A stretch of DNA of 64,000 nt from Marinobacter oulmenensis. Its GTDB lineage: Bacteria > Pseudomonadota > Gammaproteobacteria > Pseudomonadales > Oleiphilaceae. Where the stretch lies: contig NZ_JACHFE010000008.1 in NCBI RefSeq assembly GCF_014201735.1, forward strand, positions 1-64,000, given 5' to 3'. Shown in pieces: positions 53,697 to 64,000 of the stretch (the first letter of the stretch is position 1; the number at the start of each line of letters is the position of its first letter). Below the pieces are notes generated by a model. The model searched no databases. It was given only the letters and a program-made list of their open reading frames with translations, and had not been told where the DNA came from. A program made the translations under genes and the position numbers.

Positions 53697-54340
53697 ATGT
53701 GAAAGTCGTTATTTTTGACTGGGACGGGACGCTGATCGATTCCGTTGATCATATTGCCGGCAGTCTGCACCAGGCGGCCACAGAGCTTGGCTATCCCGAG
53801 CTTGAGCGTTCTGCCTACCGGGATATTATCGGCCTGGGGATGGTCGAGGCTCTGCAGCAACTGTACCCGGGGCTGAGTGAAGCCCAGATGCAGGATATTC
53901 GCGAGGGGTACGCCAGATACTTTTTCCAGAGAACCACAACACCCCAACATGTGTTCGATGGCATGGCAGATGTGGTGTCGGACCTGAGGGGTGCCGGCCG
54001 GGCCTGCTCGGTTGCCACCGGAAAGAGTCGCCGCGGGCTGGCTTCGGCGCTGGACAGCAGTGGCCTGGGGCATCATTTCGAGATCACGCGCTGTGCCGAC
54101 GAGACCCGTTCCAAGCCGGACCCGCTGATGTTGGCGGAGATCCTGGCGTTTTATGGCTATCAGCCGTCCGAGGCGGTGATGATCGGCGATACCCGGTATG
54201 ATCTGGAAATGGCCCGGCGGGCCGGGATGCCATCCATCGGGGTAGAGTGGGGCGTTCATGATCGCAGTGTGCTCCAGGCCTATGATCCGCACGCGGTGGT
54301 TGGGTCGGTAGCCGAGCTTCGACAGGTTCTTGGTCTCTAG
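53693..54340 (+). CDS. HAD-superfamily phosphatase (phosphoglycolate phosphatase-like)
   Basis: 215 residues. HAD motifs: I DWDGTLID (9-16), II ATG-S (VATGKS), III K141-type (RSKPDP) and IV GDTRYD. The cap is alpha-helical (residues 17-85), as in subfamily IA. The substrate is uncertain; it overlaps rluC by 4 bases and precedes the S49 peptidase gene, an arrangement seen in Pseudomonas-like genomes. Confidence 0.9.
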   Translation: MNVKVVIFDWDGTLIDSVDHIAGSLHQAATELGYPELERSAYRDIIGLGMVEALQQLYPGLSEAQMQDIREGYARYFFQRTTTPQHVFDGMADVVSDLRGAGRACSVATGKSRRGLASALDSSGLGHHFEITRCADETRSKPDPLMLAEILAFYGYQPSEAVMIGDTRYDLEMARRAGMPSIGVEWGVHDRSVLQAYDPHAVVGSVAELRQVLGL

Positions 54341-54389
54341 GATACGGTCCGGCCTCGGTAATTGAAGATTCAGTCATAAGGAACGACAG

Positions 54390-55445
54390 ATGAGTGATTG
54401 GGAGTCGGACAAACCGCATCATTGGGGTGATGAGCCTGCCGGAGCATCGTCTCAGGAAACCACCCGCAAGCGCCGGTTTCTGGGTGGGCGAGAGCCTGCG
54501 ATGCCGCCGGAGTCCGGTCGGGACTGGAAGCTGATTGAAAAGCTGGTGATGTCGCTGCAGGCGGAGCAGCGTCGGAGCCGTCGCTGGGGGATTTTCTTCA
54601 AACTGCTGACTTTCGCCTACCTCCTGGCGTTGCTGTTTTTCCTGCGTTCGCCGATCGGTGACGGCATGGAGAGCGTCAGTGCCGAGCACACCGCGGTTGT
54701 GGAGGTTAACGGGCCGATTGCGGCTGATGAGGTCGCCAGCGCTGACAATCTGGTGTCATCGCTGCGTCAGGCCTTTGAGGCCGAAGGTTCCCGGGCGGTG
54801 GTGCTGAGAATCAACAGTCCGGGCGGGAGTCCGGTGCAGGCCGGTTATGTATACGACGAGATCGGCCGCCTTAGGGAGGAATACCCCGATAAAAAACTGT
54901 ATGCGGTGATTTCCGATATTGGTGCGTCGGGCGCCTATTACATTGCTGCTGCAGCGGACGAGATCTACGCCAATCGCGCCAGTCTTGTCGGTTCCATCGG
55001 CGTGGTCGCTGGCGGCTTTGGTTATACCGGGTTGATGGACAAGCTGGGCGTGGATCGTCGCCTGTATACCGCGGGCGAGAACAAGGCGTTCCTGGATCCC
55101 TTCTCGCCGGAGAAGACGCAGGAGGTGGACTTCTGGAGCAGTGTTCTGGAGATCACCCACCAACAGTTTATTGAGGCGGTGAAAGCCGGGCGGGGTGATC
55201 GTCTTGCCGACAACGACAAGCTGTTCAGCGGTCTGGTCTGGAGTGGTGAGCAGGCCCTCGAGCTGGGGCTTGTCGACGGGCTTGGCAGTACCTCCTGGGT
55301 TGCCCGTCAGTTGGTGGGGCAGGAAGAGCAGGTCAATTACACCCGCGGGCGTTCGCCCTGGCAGGATCTGATTGACCAGCTTGGTGTCGCCGTGGGCGAG
55401 GGCGTTGCGACCCAGTTGCTGGAGTCCCGGCTGGAGCTACGCTAG
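54390..55445 (+). CDS. sppA: S49-family signal peptide peptidase (SppA-like)
   Basis: 351 residues with one membrane helix (about 67-86) placing the catalytic part outside the cytoplasm. The Ser/Lys dyad is seen as Ser in DIGASGAYYIAAAADEIYAN (about 171-190) and Lys in AGENKAFLDPF. It is the short single-domain form of SppA, shorter than E. coli SppA. It digests cleaved signal peptides and other membrane-bound fragments. Confidence 0.92.
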   Translation: MSDWESDKPHHWGDEPAGASSQETTRKRRFLGGREPAMPPESGRDWKLIEKLVMSLQAEQRRSRRWGIFFKLLTFAYLLALLFFLRSPIGDGMESVSAEHTAVVEVNGPIAADEVASADNLVSSLRQAFEAEGSRAVVLRINSPGGSPVQAGYVYDEIGRLREEYPDKKLYAVISDIGASGAYYIAAAADEIYANRASLVGSIGVVAGGFGYTGLMDKLGVDRRLYTAGENKAFLDPFSPEKTQEVDFWSSVLEITHQQFIEAVKAGRGDRLADNDKLFSGLVWSGEQALELGLVDGLGSTSWVARQLVGQEEQVNYTRGRSPWQDLIDQLGVAVGEGVATQLLESRLELR

Positions 55446-55460
55446 CGGTAAGGCCCGGTA

Positions 55461-56063
55461 TTATTCCGGGCCCTGCTCGAGAGGGCGAATGCCGAATTGT
55501 GACAGCAGGTCGATCAGCGCCATCAGTGGCAATCCGATCAGGGTATTGGGGTCCCTGCCGGCCATCCGGCTGAACAGGGTGATGCCCAGGCCTTCCATAC
55601 GGAAGCTGCCGGCGCAGTCATAAGGTTGTTCCCGCTGAAGATAGTGGGTGATCTCCTGGTCCGACAATTGGCGGAAATGCACTTCGTAGGTTTCGCAACA
55701 GGATGTCAGCGTGCCTGAGCGGCTGTCGAGCAGAGCCAGGCCGGTTTCAAAGTGCACGCTGTGGCCATTGCACTGGCTCAGTTGCTGCTTCGCCCGGGTG
55801 AAGTTGCCGGGTTTGCCCAGAAGGGTGCCGTCTGGCAGCGTGGCTACCTGATCCGAGCCGATAATGAGATGCTCCGGATAGTCGTTGGCCAGTGCGCGGG
55901 CCTTGTCACAAGCCAGGCGTACCGCCAGGGTCCGGGCGTCTTCTCCGGGCAGGGCGGTCTCATCAATGTCGGGGCTGGCGCAGTCAAATGGCCAGCCAAG
56001 CCGTGACAGCAGTTCGCGCCGGTAGGGTGATGAAGAGGCAAGGAGCAGCTTGGGGGTTGGCAT
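55461..56063 (-). CDS. maf: Maf-family nucleotide pyrophosphatase (YceF type)
   Basis: 200 residues. LLASSSPYRRELL (7-19) and GSDQVA (about 69-74) are the Maf signatures. The enzyme hydrolyses modified nucleoside triphosphates; YceF prefers m7GTP. It stands on the opposite strand within an otherwise co-directional cluster, next to yceD as in E. coli. Confidence 0.92.
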   Translation of the reverse strand: MPTPKLLLASSSPYRRELLSRLGWPFDCASPDIDETALPGEDARTLAVRLACDKARALANDYPEHLIIGSDQVATLPDGTLLGKPGNFTRAKQQLSQCNGHSVHFETGLALLDSRSGTLTSCCETYEVHFRQLSDQEITHYLQREQPYDCAGSFRMEGLGITLFSRMAGRDPNTLIGLPLMALIDLLSQFGIRPLEQGPE

Positions 56064-56194
56064 TGGCAGTCCGGTATCCGGTGAGTAAATGGTCGGGCTT
56101 TATCGTAGAATACCCGTATGGGCAGGCCAAGCTCATCGCTTTCGTCCATTAACTCTTTGACAGTGGGGCGCCCGGCCCCTAAAATTGCGCGCCT

Positions 56195-56752
56195 ATGTCT
56201 GAAGCGCCGAATGCAGAACTGCCAAAATCTGTCGATCCGTACCGGTTGGCGGAACAGGGTTCAACCCTTGAGGGTGTTGTTCCTCTGGTCAGTCTCTCCC
56301 GTTTTCGGGACACCGTGTCACGCCTGCCTGAGGGCAGTGAATGCCACGTCAGCCTGACGTTTGGTCTGGATGAAGAGCGCCGCAGGGTGGTTTCGGGGAA
56401 GCTGTCTGCAACTGTCGTGCTGGAATGCCAGCGTTGCATGGGAGATATGCAGAGTCAGCTGGAATCCGGTTTTGAGCTTGGTCTGGTTGCAAGTGAGCAG
56501 CAAGCCCAGCAGTTGCCGAAAAACCTGGAACCCTTCCCGGTGGAAGACTTCAGTATGGACGTGTGGACACTGGTGGAGGATGAGCTGCTTTTGGCTCTGC
56601 CAGCGTTTCCTCTGCATGATCGGTCAGAATGCCCGGCGACAAAGGATCTGGAGGCTCTGGAGCCCGATCCGGAACCGGAAGAGCCGGAAGCGGAAAGCAC
56701 AAGGGAGAACCCGTTCAGCGTGCTGGCGGGGCTCAAGAACACAAAGCACTAA
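56195..56752 (+). CDS. yceD: YceD family protein (23S rRNA accumulation protein)
   Basis: 185 residues. The family marks are the central ECQRCM cysteine pair (about 76-81) and the C-terminal NPFSVLAGLK. YceD proteins are required for normal 23S rRNA levels. It is followed by rpmF after 31 bases, a pairing kept widely in bacteria. Confidence 0.93.
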   Translation: MSEAPNAELPKSVDPYRLAEQGSTLEGVVPLVSLSRFRDTVSRLPEGSECHVSLTFGLDEERRRVVSGKLSATVVLECQRCMGDMQSQLESGFELGLVASEQQAQQLPKNLEPFPVEDFSMDVWTLVEDELLLALPAFPLHDRSECPATKDLEALEPDPEPEEPEAESTRENPFSVLAGLKNTKH

Positions 56753-56783
56753 ATCGATTTCGTAAAAGGTCAGGAGCATAATC

Positions 56784-56963
56784 ATGGCTGTACAGCAAAA
56801 CCGCAAGACCCGTTCCAAGCGTGGCATGCGCCGTTCTCACGACGCGCTGACTTCTGCCGCTCTGTCCACCGACGCGACCACCGGCGAAGTTCATCGTCGT
56901 CACCACGTGTCTCCGGACGGTTTCTATCGTGGCAAGCAGGTCGTAGAAGGGCGCGACGAGTAA
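56784..56963 (+). CDS. rpmF: 50S ribosomal protein L32
   Basis: 59 residues, very basic. [20 protein letters not shown] is the invariant N-terminus, and the later [13 protein letters not shown] completes the family. There are no zinc cysteines, as usual for the gammaproteobacterial form. AGGAG lies 10 bases upstream. Confidence 0.97.
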   Translation: MAVQQNRKTRSKRGMRRSHDALTSAALSTDATTGEVHRRHHVSPDGFYRGKQVVEGRDE

Positions 56964-56988
56964 TCGTGCCCGGGTACGCTTTCCTGTC

Positions 56989-58011
56989 ATGGCCCATGAA
57001 CAGGTGGTGAGCCGACCGGTCACCATAGCGATTGACGCCATGAGTGGCGACCAGGGACCCTCCGTGGTTGTCCCTGCCGCCCTGGAAGCAGTACGTGAAA
57101 ACGAGGCCTTGAGCATTGTTCTGGTGGGTATCCGGAGCGAGCTCGAGGCCTTGTTGCGTGAGGGGCATGCCCGAATCCGCATCGTCGAGGCGGCGGATGT
57201 GGTCAAGATGAATGAACGCCCCTCCCACGCCCTGAGGCACAAGCGTAATTCCTCCATGGCCATCGCGCTGGGGCTGGTGCGCGATGGCGAAGCCCAGGGT
57301 TGTGTCAGCGCCGGTAATACCGGGGCGCTGATGGCTTTTGGTCGCTCAATCATCCGCATGTATCCCGGCATCGAAAGACCGGCCATCGCCAAACAGATAC
57401 CTTCTCCCCGGGGCCGGTGCCACGTTCTGGATCTTGGTGCCAATGTCGATTCGACGGCCGAGAATCTCTATCAGTATGCCTTGATGGGCTCGTTGATGGC
57501 GACGGCGATCTGCGCCCAGCCCGAGCCACGCATCGCGCTTCTCAATGTCGGCGAGGAAGAGATCAAGGGCAACGAGCAGGTTCGGCTTGCCTCCCATATG
57601 CTGGCGCAGTGCGATACGCTCAATTACATCGGGTACGTCGAAGGCAGCGATCTGTTCCGGGATGTGGCCGATGTGGTGGTCTGTGATGGCTTTGTCGGCA
57701 ATATCGCCCTCAAGACCGGGGAGGGTGTCGCGGGCATGCTGATCGAGTTACTCGAGAAAGCGTTTTCGCGAACCCTCTACGGGCGACTTGTGGGCCTGCT
57801 GGCCCGTCCGATTGTGACGCGCCTGCTGCAGGTGGTGGACCCGGCGCGCCATAACGGTGCCAGCCTGCTGGGCTTGCAGGGGGTGGTCATCAAGAGTCAC
57901 GGTAATGCCAACGAGTGCGCGATGCTGGCGGCCATTCGCCAGGCCGTCTGTGAGGTGGAGCTGGAAGTGCCCCGGCGCATCAATGAGCGGCTGGATGATC
58001 TCATGCTCTGA
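56989..58011 (+). CDS. plsX: Phosphate acyltransferase PlsX
   Basis: 340 residues. IAIDAMSGDQGPSVVVPAAL starts the fold; GCVSAGNTGALMAFG (about 104-118) and DVADVVVCDGFVGNIALKTGEG are also diagnostic. It converts acyl-ACP to acyl-phosphate for phospholipid synthesis. It is the first lipid gene of the operon and follows rpmF after 25 bases. No strong Shine-Dalgarno is seen. Confidence 0.96.
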   Translation: MAHEQVVSRPVTIAIDAMSGDQGPSVVVPAALEAVRENEALSIVLVGIRSELEALLREGHARIRIVEAADVVKMNERPSHALRHKRNSSMAIALGLVRDGEAQGCVSAGNTGALMAFGRSIIRMYPGIERPAIAKQIPSPRGRCHVLDLGANVDSTAENLYQYALMGSLMATAICAQPEPRIALLNVGEEEIKGNEQVRLASHMLAQCDTLNYIGYVEGSDLFRDVADVVVCDGFVGNIALKTGEGVAGMLIELLEKAFSRTLYGRLVGLLARPIVTRLLQVVDPARHNGASLLGLQGVVIKSHGNANECAMLAAIRQAVCEVELEVPRRINERLDDLML

Positions 58012-58137
58012 GACTGCCGCAACTGGCTGCTGAGACTAAAGTCGCGGGGTGGCCGGTTCCAGAATCCGCTGGAATTTGCCAAAGTTACACTATTGGCTAA
58101 TCTCCACAAACCCTTCGATAACGATAAGATTCCGCCC
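58012..58137. other. plsX-fabD gap with a perfect dyad
   Basis: The position occupied by fabH in E. coli holds only 126 bases. TTCCAG-aatccg-CTGGAA (58057-58074) is a perfect 6+6 inverted repeat, and TACACT (58086-58091) lies within a second inverted repeat (GCCAA...TTGGC, 58078-58097). A promoter or operator is possible. Confidence 0.4.
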
Positions 58138-59079
58138 ATGAAATCAGCATTTATTTTCCCGGGTCAGGGTTCTCAGTCTGTCGGCATGCTTGCCGGTGCA
58201 GCCGAAACCTGGCCGATGATTACAGAAACCTTCGATGAGGCCTCCAACGTCCTGGGCTATGATCTCTGGGATCTGTGCCAGAATGGCCCGGCGGAAGAGC
58301 TTAACCGGACCACAGTGACCCAGCCTGCGCTGCTCACCGCCAGTGTTGCTCTGTGGCGGCAGTGGTGTCTTGCTGAAGGTCCGCGACCGGACTTTGTGGC
58401 TGGCCACAGCCTGGGGGAATACAGTGCCCTGGTGGCCGCCGAGAGTCTGGATTTCGTTGAAGCGGTGAAACTGGTTCAACTGCGTGGGGAGTTGATGCAG
58501 GACGCAGTGCCAGCCGGGGAGGGGCGCATGGCGGCCATTCTCGGACTCGAGGATGCCGATGTTAAATCCGCCTGTGAGGAAGCCGCCCAGGGGGACGTCG
58601 TCTCCGCGGTAAACTTTAACGCGCCGGGGCAGGTGGTTGTTGCCGGCTCCGCAGCCGCGGTGGATCGCGCCATTGAAGCCTGCAAGGAGCGAGGTGCTCG
58701 CAAGGCAATGCCGTTGCCGGTCAGTGTTCCCTCCCATTGCGCGCTGATGAAAGGCGCTGCCGAACAGTTGGCAGAAGGCCTGAGCGATGTACGGTTCACG
58801 GATGCCATGATCCCGGTGGTGCAGAACGTCAATGCCGGGGAGGCAACCACGGCCGATGAGCTCAAGGACAATCTGCTCAAGCAGCTCTATTCACCGGTGC
58901 TGTGGACCGATTCGGTGCGTACGCTGGTTGACCATGGTGTAGGCGTCGCGGTTGAGTGCGGTGCGGGCCGGGTACTGGCGGGCTTGATCAAGCGCATTGA
59001 CCGCAAGTTGCCGGTGCACGGCATTGAAGATCCAGATTCACTGGCGAAGGCTGTCGAGGCTCTCGCCGGTTCCCGATAA
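58138..59079 (+). CDS. fabD: Malonyl-CoA:ACP transacylase
   Basis: 313 residues from ATG 58138; an in-frame start at 58093 adds unrelated residues. PGQGSQSVGM (8-17), the nucleophile Ser91 in GHSLGEYSAL and the catalytic His in the VPSHCALM segment near 201 are present. It loads malonyl groups on ACP. fabH is absent between plsX and fabD. Confidence 0.96.
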   Translation: MKSAFIFPGQGSQSVGMLAGAAETWPMITETFDEASNVLGYDLWDLCQNGPAEELNRTTVTQPALLTASVALWRQWCLAEGPRPDFVAGHSLGEYSALVAAESLDFVEAVKLVQLRGELMQDAVPAGEGRMAAILGLEDADVKSACEEAAQGDVVSAVNFNAPGQVVVAGSAAAVDRAIEACKERGARKAMPLPVSVPSHCALMKGAAEQLAEGLSDVRFTDAMIPVVQNVNAGEATTADELKDNLLKQLYSPVLWTDSVRTLVDHGVGVAVECGAGRVLAGLIKRIDRKLPVHGIEDPDSLAKAVEALAGSR

Positions 59080-59091
59080 ACGGAGTTAGTT

Positions 59092-59835
59092 ATGTCTTTG
59101 CAAGGCAAAGTGGCGCTGGTGACCGGCGCAACCCGTGGCATTGGCAGGGCCATTGCTCACGAGCTGGGTCGGCAGGGTGCTGAAGTGGTTGGGACGGCTA
59201 CATCAGAGGGCGGTGCCGATACCATTACCGCCGGCCTCAAAGAGGCGGGCATCAAGGGTTACGGTATGGTCATGAATGTGGCCGATCCCGACAGCATTGA
59301 GGCGGGGCTGAAGCAGTTGACTGCGGAATCCGATGCTCCATTGATCCTGGTCAACAACGCGGGGATCACCCGCGATAACCTGCTCATGCGTTTGAAAGAC
59401 GATGACTGGTCAGCGGTTCTGGATACCAATCTGTCCAGCGTTTTCCGGCTCAGCAAAGCTGTGCTCAGGGGCATGGCGAAAGCCCGCTGGGGCCGGATTA
59501 TTAACATTAGTTCGGTAGTGGCTGACATGGGGAACCCCGGTCAGGGCAACTACTGTGCAGCCAAGGCCGGCGTTGAGGGGTTTACCCGCAGCCTGGCCAA
59601 GGAGATGTCGAACCGGGGAATTACGGCGAACTGCGTGGCCCCCGGTTTCATCGATACGGATATGACCAAAAAACTGGACGATAAGCAGCGTCAGGCTATG
59701 CTGGACATCATACCGACCGGTCGCCTGGGGGATCCGGGTGAAGTGGCGTCGGTCGTGGCGTTTCTGGCTTCAGACGGTGCGGCTTACGTCACTGGGGAAA
59801 CCATTCATGTGAATGGCGGCATGTACATGGGATAA
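59092..59835 (+). CDS. fabG: 3-oxoacyl-ACP reductase
   Basis: 247 residues, short-chain dehydrogenase fold. The cofactor motif TGATRGIG is at 11-18; the catalytic residues are Ser141, Tyr154 and Lys158 (YCAAK). It performs the first NADPH reduction of fatty-acid elongation. Confidence 0.97.
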   Translation: MSLQGKVALVTGATRGIGRAIAHELGRQGAEVVGTATSEGGADTITAGLKEAGIKGYGMVMNVADPDSIEAGLKQLTAESDAPLILVNNAGITRDNLLMRLKDDDWSAVLDTNLSSVFRLSKAVLRGMAKARWGRIINISSVVADMGNPGQGNYCAAKAGVEGFTRSLAKEMSNRGITANCVAPGFIDTDMTKKLDDKQRQAMLDIIPTGRLGDPGEVASVVAFLASDGAAYVTGETIHVNGGMYMG

Positions 59836-59966
59836 TGCCGGCGGCTGGCGCCCCGGAACCTTTGCCGTATAGCATGTTGGAAACAATCCCCGCTTGTTTG
59901 CAGGTGGGGTTTACACTAAACTCGCAGCCTTCGAGTTGCTTGGTTGACACATTAAGTGAGGACATT

Positions 59967-60200
59967 ATGAGTACAGTTGAAGAGCGCGTGAAGAAGATCG
60001 TTTGTGAACAGCTGGGCGTGAAAGAGTCCGAAGTTCAGAACACCTCTTCCTTTGTAGAGGATCTTGGCGCTGACTCACTGGACACTGTTGAGCTGGTTAT
60101 GGCTCTGGAAGAGGAATTCGAAACCGAGATTCCTGACGAAGAGGCCGAAAAGCTGGGCACCGTTCAGGACGCGATCGACTACATCGTCGCGCACACCTGA
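59967..60200 (+). CDS. acpP: Acyl carrier protein
   Basis: 77 residues, very acidic, nearly identical in layout to E. coli AcpP. The phosphopantetheine attachment Ser37 lies in [15 protein letters not shown] is found upstream. A 131-base gap from fabG and a terminator after it suggest a separate, highly expressed transcript. Confidence 0.98.
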   Translation: MSTVEERVKKIVCEQLGVKESEVQNTSSFVEDLGADSLDTVELVMALEEEFETEIPDEEAEKLGTVQDAIDYIVAHT

Positions 60201-60231
60201 TCCTCTGCGGACGGGCGTAATAGCCAGTCGA

Positions 60232-60268
60232 AAGCCGTCCTTTTCGGTTCAGGAAGGACGGCTTTTTT
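60232..60268 (+). terminator. Intrinsic terminator after acpP
   Basis: AAGCCGTCCTT / AAGGACGGCTT arms (11 base pairs) followed by six T; it partly separates acpP from fabF, whose start is 56 bases further on. Confidence 0.9.
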
Positions 60269-60323
60269 ATTGGCTGAAGATCAGTGCACTTGGTAACTGG
60301 ATTGACTGTTGGGTGACAGACAT

Positions 60324-61571
60324 ATGAGTAAGCGACGGGTGGTGATCACCGGTATGGGGATGGTTTCCCCGGTGGGAAACGATGTCCAGTCCTGTTGGGA
60401 AGCGATCTGTGCCGGCCGCAGCGGTATCGGCCCGATCGACCGTTTTGATGCCAGCGACTACAGCACGCGGATTGGTGGTGCGGTCCGGGACCTGGATATC
60501 GAGCCTTTCCTCTCTCCGAAAGAGGCCCGCAAGCTTGACGCGTTCATTCACTATGGCCTGGCCGCTGCGCAGCAGGCCGTGGACGACAGCGGTCTTGAAA
60601 CGTATGACCGGCTTGATCGTGAACGGGTCGGGGTCGCTATTGGTTCCGGTATTGGTGGTCTGGAGTTCATTGAGAAGAACGTCATCCAGATGGAAAAGTC
60701 CGGACCTCGCCGGGTGTCGCCTTTCTTCATACCCGCTTCTGTTGTCAACATGCTGTCCGGTAATACGGCTATCCGCTACGGCTACCAGGGGCCCAATATT
60801 GCGATCGTGACTGCCTGCACCACAGGTACCCACAATATCGGCTATGCCGCCCGTACCATTGCCTACGGAGATGCCGACGTCATGCTGGCTGGTGGCTCCG
60901 AAATGGCGACCACCCGTAGCGGCGTGGCGGGTTTCTCGTCGGCCAAAGCGTTATCCACGCGTAACGATGAGCCCGAAAAGGCCAGTCGCCCCTGGGATCG
61001 TGACCGTGACGGCTTTGTCCTCAGCGACGGCGCCGGTGTTCTGGTCCTCGAGGATCTGGAGCATGCCCGGGCCCGGGGCGCCACCATATACGGTGAGGTG
61101 GTGGGCTTTGGCATGAGTGACGATGCGCACCACATTACTGCACCGCCCTCGGACGGTGAAGGTGCGGCCCGCTCCATGCGTAACGCCATACGTGACGCCG
61201 GCCTTAAGCCCGAAGACGTCCACTACATCAATGCGCACGGCACATCCACCCTGGTGGGTGATGTTGCTGAGGTGGCCGCGGTGAAATCCGTTTTTGGTGC
61301 TCACGCCCAAAAGCTGGCGATGAGCAGTACCAAATCCATGACCGGCCATCTTTTGGGTGCCGCCGGTGCTGTCGAAGCGATATTCTCCGTCCTGGCGCTG
61401 AAGGAAGGCGTACTGCCGCCGACCATCAACCTGGACAACCCGGACGAGGGCTGTGACCTGGATTTCGTTCCCCATCAGAGCCGCAAGGCGGATATCCGCA
61501 CGGCGCTGTCGAACTCCTTTGGCTTTGGGGGAACCAACGGTACCCTGATCATGAGCCGCTACGAGGGATAA
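60324..61571 (+). CDS. fabF: 3-oxoacyl-ACP synthase II
   Basis: 415 residues from ATG 60324. The nucleophile Cys165 is in [12 protein letters not shown]; the two catalytic histidines lie in NAHGTST and in the [13 protein letters not shown] segment. It performs condensation in fatty-acid elongation, including temperature-dependent cis-vaccenate formation in relatives. Confidence 0.97.
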   Translation: MSKRRVVITGMGMVSPVGNDVQSCWEAICAGRSGIGPIDRFDASDYSTRIGGAVRDLDIEPFLSPKEARKLDAFIHYGLAAAQQAVDDSGLETYDRLDRERVGVAIGSGIGGLEFIEKNVIQMEKSGPRRVSPFFIPASVVNMLSGNTAIRYGYQGPNIAIVTACTTGTHNIGYAARTIAYGDADVMLAGGSEMATTRSGVAGFSSAKALSTRNDEPEKASRPWDRDRDGFVLSDGAGVLVLEDLEHARARGATIYGEVVGFGMSDDAHHITAPPSDGEGAARSMRNAIRDAGLKPEDVHYINAHGTSTLVGDVAEVAAVKSVFGAHAQKLAMSSTKSMTGHLLGAAGAVEAIFSVLALKEGVLPPTINLDNPDEGCDLDFVPHQSRKADIRTALSNSFGFGGTNGTLIMSRYEG

Positions 61572-61577
61572 GGGCTC

Positions 61578-62396
61578 GTGTTTCAGCTCTTCCGGGCAGA
61601 CGAGGAGGGGGTGCCCTCCGACGATCGGGGGCTGGCATATGGGGATGGGTTGTTCGAAACCCTGCGGGTGTCCGGCGATCATGCCCCGCTGCTGAATCCT
61701 CATCTGGACCGGCTGGTCCGGGATGCGGGCAGATTGGGCATTCCGGTTCCCCGGGGTGACCTTGAAAAGACCTGCCTCCAGATCATGGCCCGGGAAGCCG
61801 GGCAATACGATGGCAGGCCCTGGGTACTCAAGCTGATCCTGACCCGGGGTGGTAGCGGCCGGGGTTACCAGCCGGAACCGGGCGCCTCTCCACATCTGCT
61901 GGTGCGCCACGGTCCGGCGCCAGATGCGCCCCCGGAAGGAGGCGTTGACATCGACTTCTCTCCGGTTCCGCTTACCGTCAATCCTGTGCTCGCCGGCATC
62001 AAGTCGCTGAACCGGCTGGAACAGGTGATGGCGGCAAAGGCCATGCCCGAGGGCATCTTCGAGGTGTTGATGAGCAACGCCGAAGGGCAGGTGGTGGAAG
62101 GAACCCGGACCAATCTGTTTCTGGCCACCGATGATGGCTGGCAGACACCGCCTGCTTCAACCCTGGCGGTCTGCGGGGTCATGCGTCGCCATGTGCTGGC
62201 CTGTCTGCATAACGCCGGTGAACCCGTGGTTGAGGCACCGGTGACCCTTGATCAGTTGGGCCCCGACCGGTGCCGCGGGCTATACCTGACCAACAGTGTT
62301 CTCGGGGTTGTTCCGGTTCGCACTCTGGCGGGGCAGGCTTTGCCAGTAACCCGTCGGCTTGCGACAATCGCCTTCTCATCCCAAGTAATGGAATAA
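61578..62396 (+). CDS. pabC: Aminodeoxychorismate lyase
   Basis: 272 residues from GTG 61578 with AAGGG just upstream. Class IV aminotransferase fold: the PLP Lys142 lies in GIKSLNRLEQV, and EGTRTNLFLA follows. It releases pyruvate from aminodeoxychorismate to give p-aminobenzoate for folate. Six bases separate it from fabF. Confidence 0.93.
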   Translation: MFQLFRADEEGVPSDDRGLAYGDGLFETLRVSGDHAPLLNPHLDRLVRDAGRLGIPVPRGDLEKTCLQIMAREAGQYDGRPWVLKLILTRGGSGRGYQPEPGASPHLLVRHGPAPDAPPEGGVDIDFSPVPLTVNPVLAGIKSLNRLEQVMAAKAMPEGIFEVLMSNAEGQVVEGTRTNLFLATDDGWQTPPASTLAVCGVMRRHVLACLHNAGEPVVEAPVTLDQLGPDRCRGLYLTNSVLGVVPVRTLAGQALPVTRRLATIAFSSQVME

Positions 62397-62399
62397 GCC

Positions 62400-64000
<1,601 letters not shown>

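Overview
The window carries DNA of a gammaproteobacterium of the Marinobacter type. The evidence is moderately high GC, E. coli-like sequences for PpsA, RNase E (catalytic D303/D346 at identical numbering), GltX and the fatty-acid cluster, and a Pseudomonas-like gene order rpmF-plsX-fabD-fabG-acpP-fabF-pabC-mltG-tmk with no fabH. The genus is inferred from overall character and was not tested by a search.

Bases 1 to about 23,500 are the late half of an HK97-type siphophage prophage, all on the + strand; its left (integration/regulation) part lies outside the window. The order is: an AT-richer pair of unknown accessory genes, a lysis cassette (T4-type lysozyme, holin, Rz with nested Rz1), HNH endonuclease, TerS, TerL, portal, ClpP-type protease, major capsid protein, connector and adaptor proteins, tail terminator, tail tube protein, tape measure, and a tail-tip module of five unusual proteins. 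These include a 1123-residue beta-repeat protein, a seven-bladed beta-propeller protein and a hub-like protein with about nine 15-residue repeats at its N-terminus. Intrinsic terminators stand directly before the lysozyme, terS, major capsid and tape measure genes. The right border is not exact. A DUF4124 gene and a 450-bp gap with a GC shift near 24,285 lie between the tail genes and clear chromosome.

From 24.5 to 29.8 kb is a small catabolic locus: a LysR regulator divergent from a PutP-type symporter, a DUF1989 protein, PxpB and PxpC (5-oxoprolinase subunits), with no PxpA in view. Then come an unrecognised membrane-anchored protein, a membrane GGDEF/EAL protein with a CXXCH haem motif in its periplasmic domain, an AEC transporter, ZnuA under a good Zur box, divergent gltX, and tRNA-Ala and tRNA-Glu genes.

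From 37.6 to 48.9 kb are housekeeping genes: a two-domain QueD-like protein preceded by mutually exclusive hairpins, a small membrane protein, an M16C protease, the divergent ppsR/ppsA pair, rraA, a PilZ protein, an SH3-domain envelope protein, a YciI protein, an RNase AM-like PHP protein and a UPF0149 protein. RNase E (48.9-52.1 kb) and its possible partner RraA both lie in the window.

From 52.6 kb to the end runs the conserved cluster rluC, HAD phosphatase, sppA-like peptidase, maf (opposite strand), yceD, rpmF, plsX, fabD, fabG, acpP, fabF, pabC, mltG and tmk (cut by the window end). It couples rRNA modification, ribosomal protein L32, phospholipid and fatty-acid synthesis, folate synthesis, cell-wall processing and dTMP kinase.
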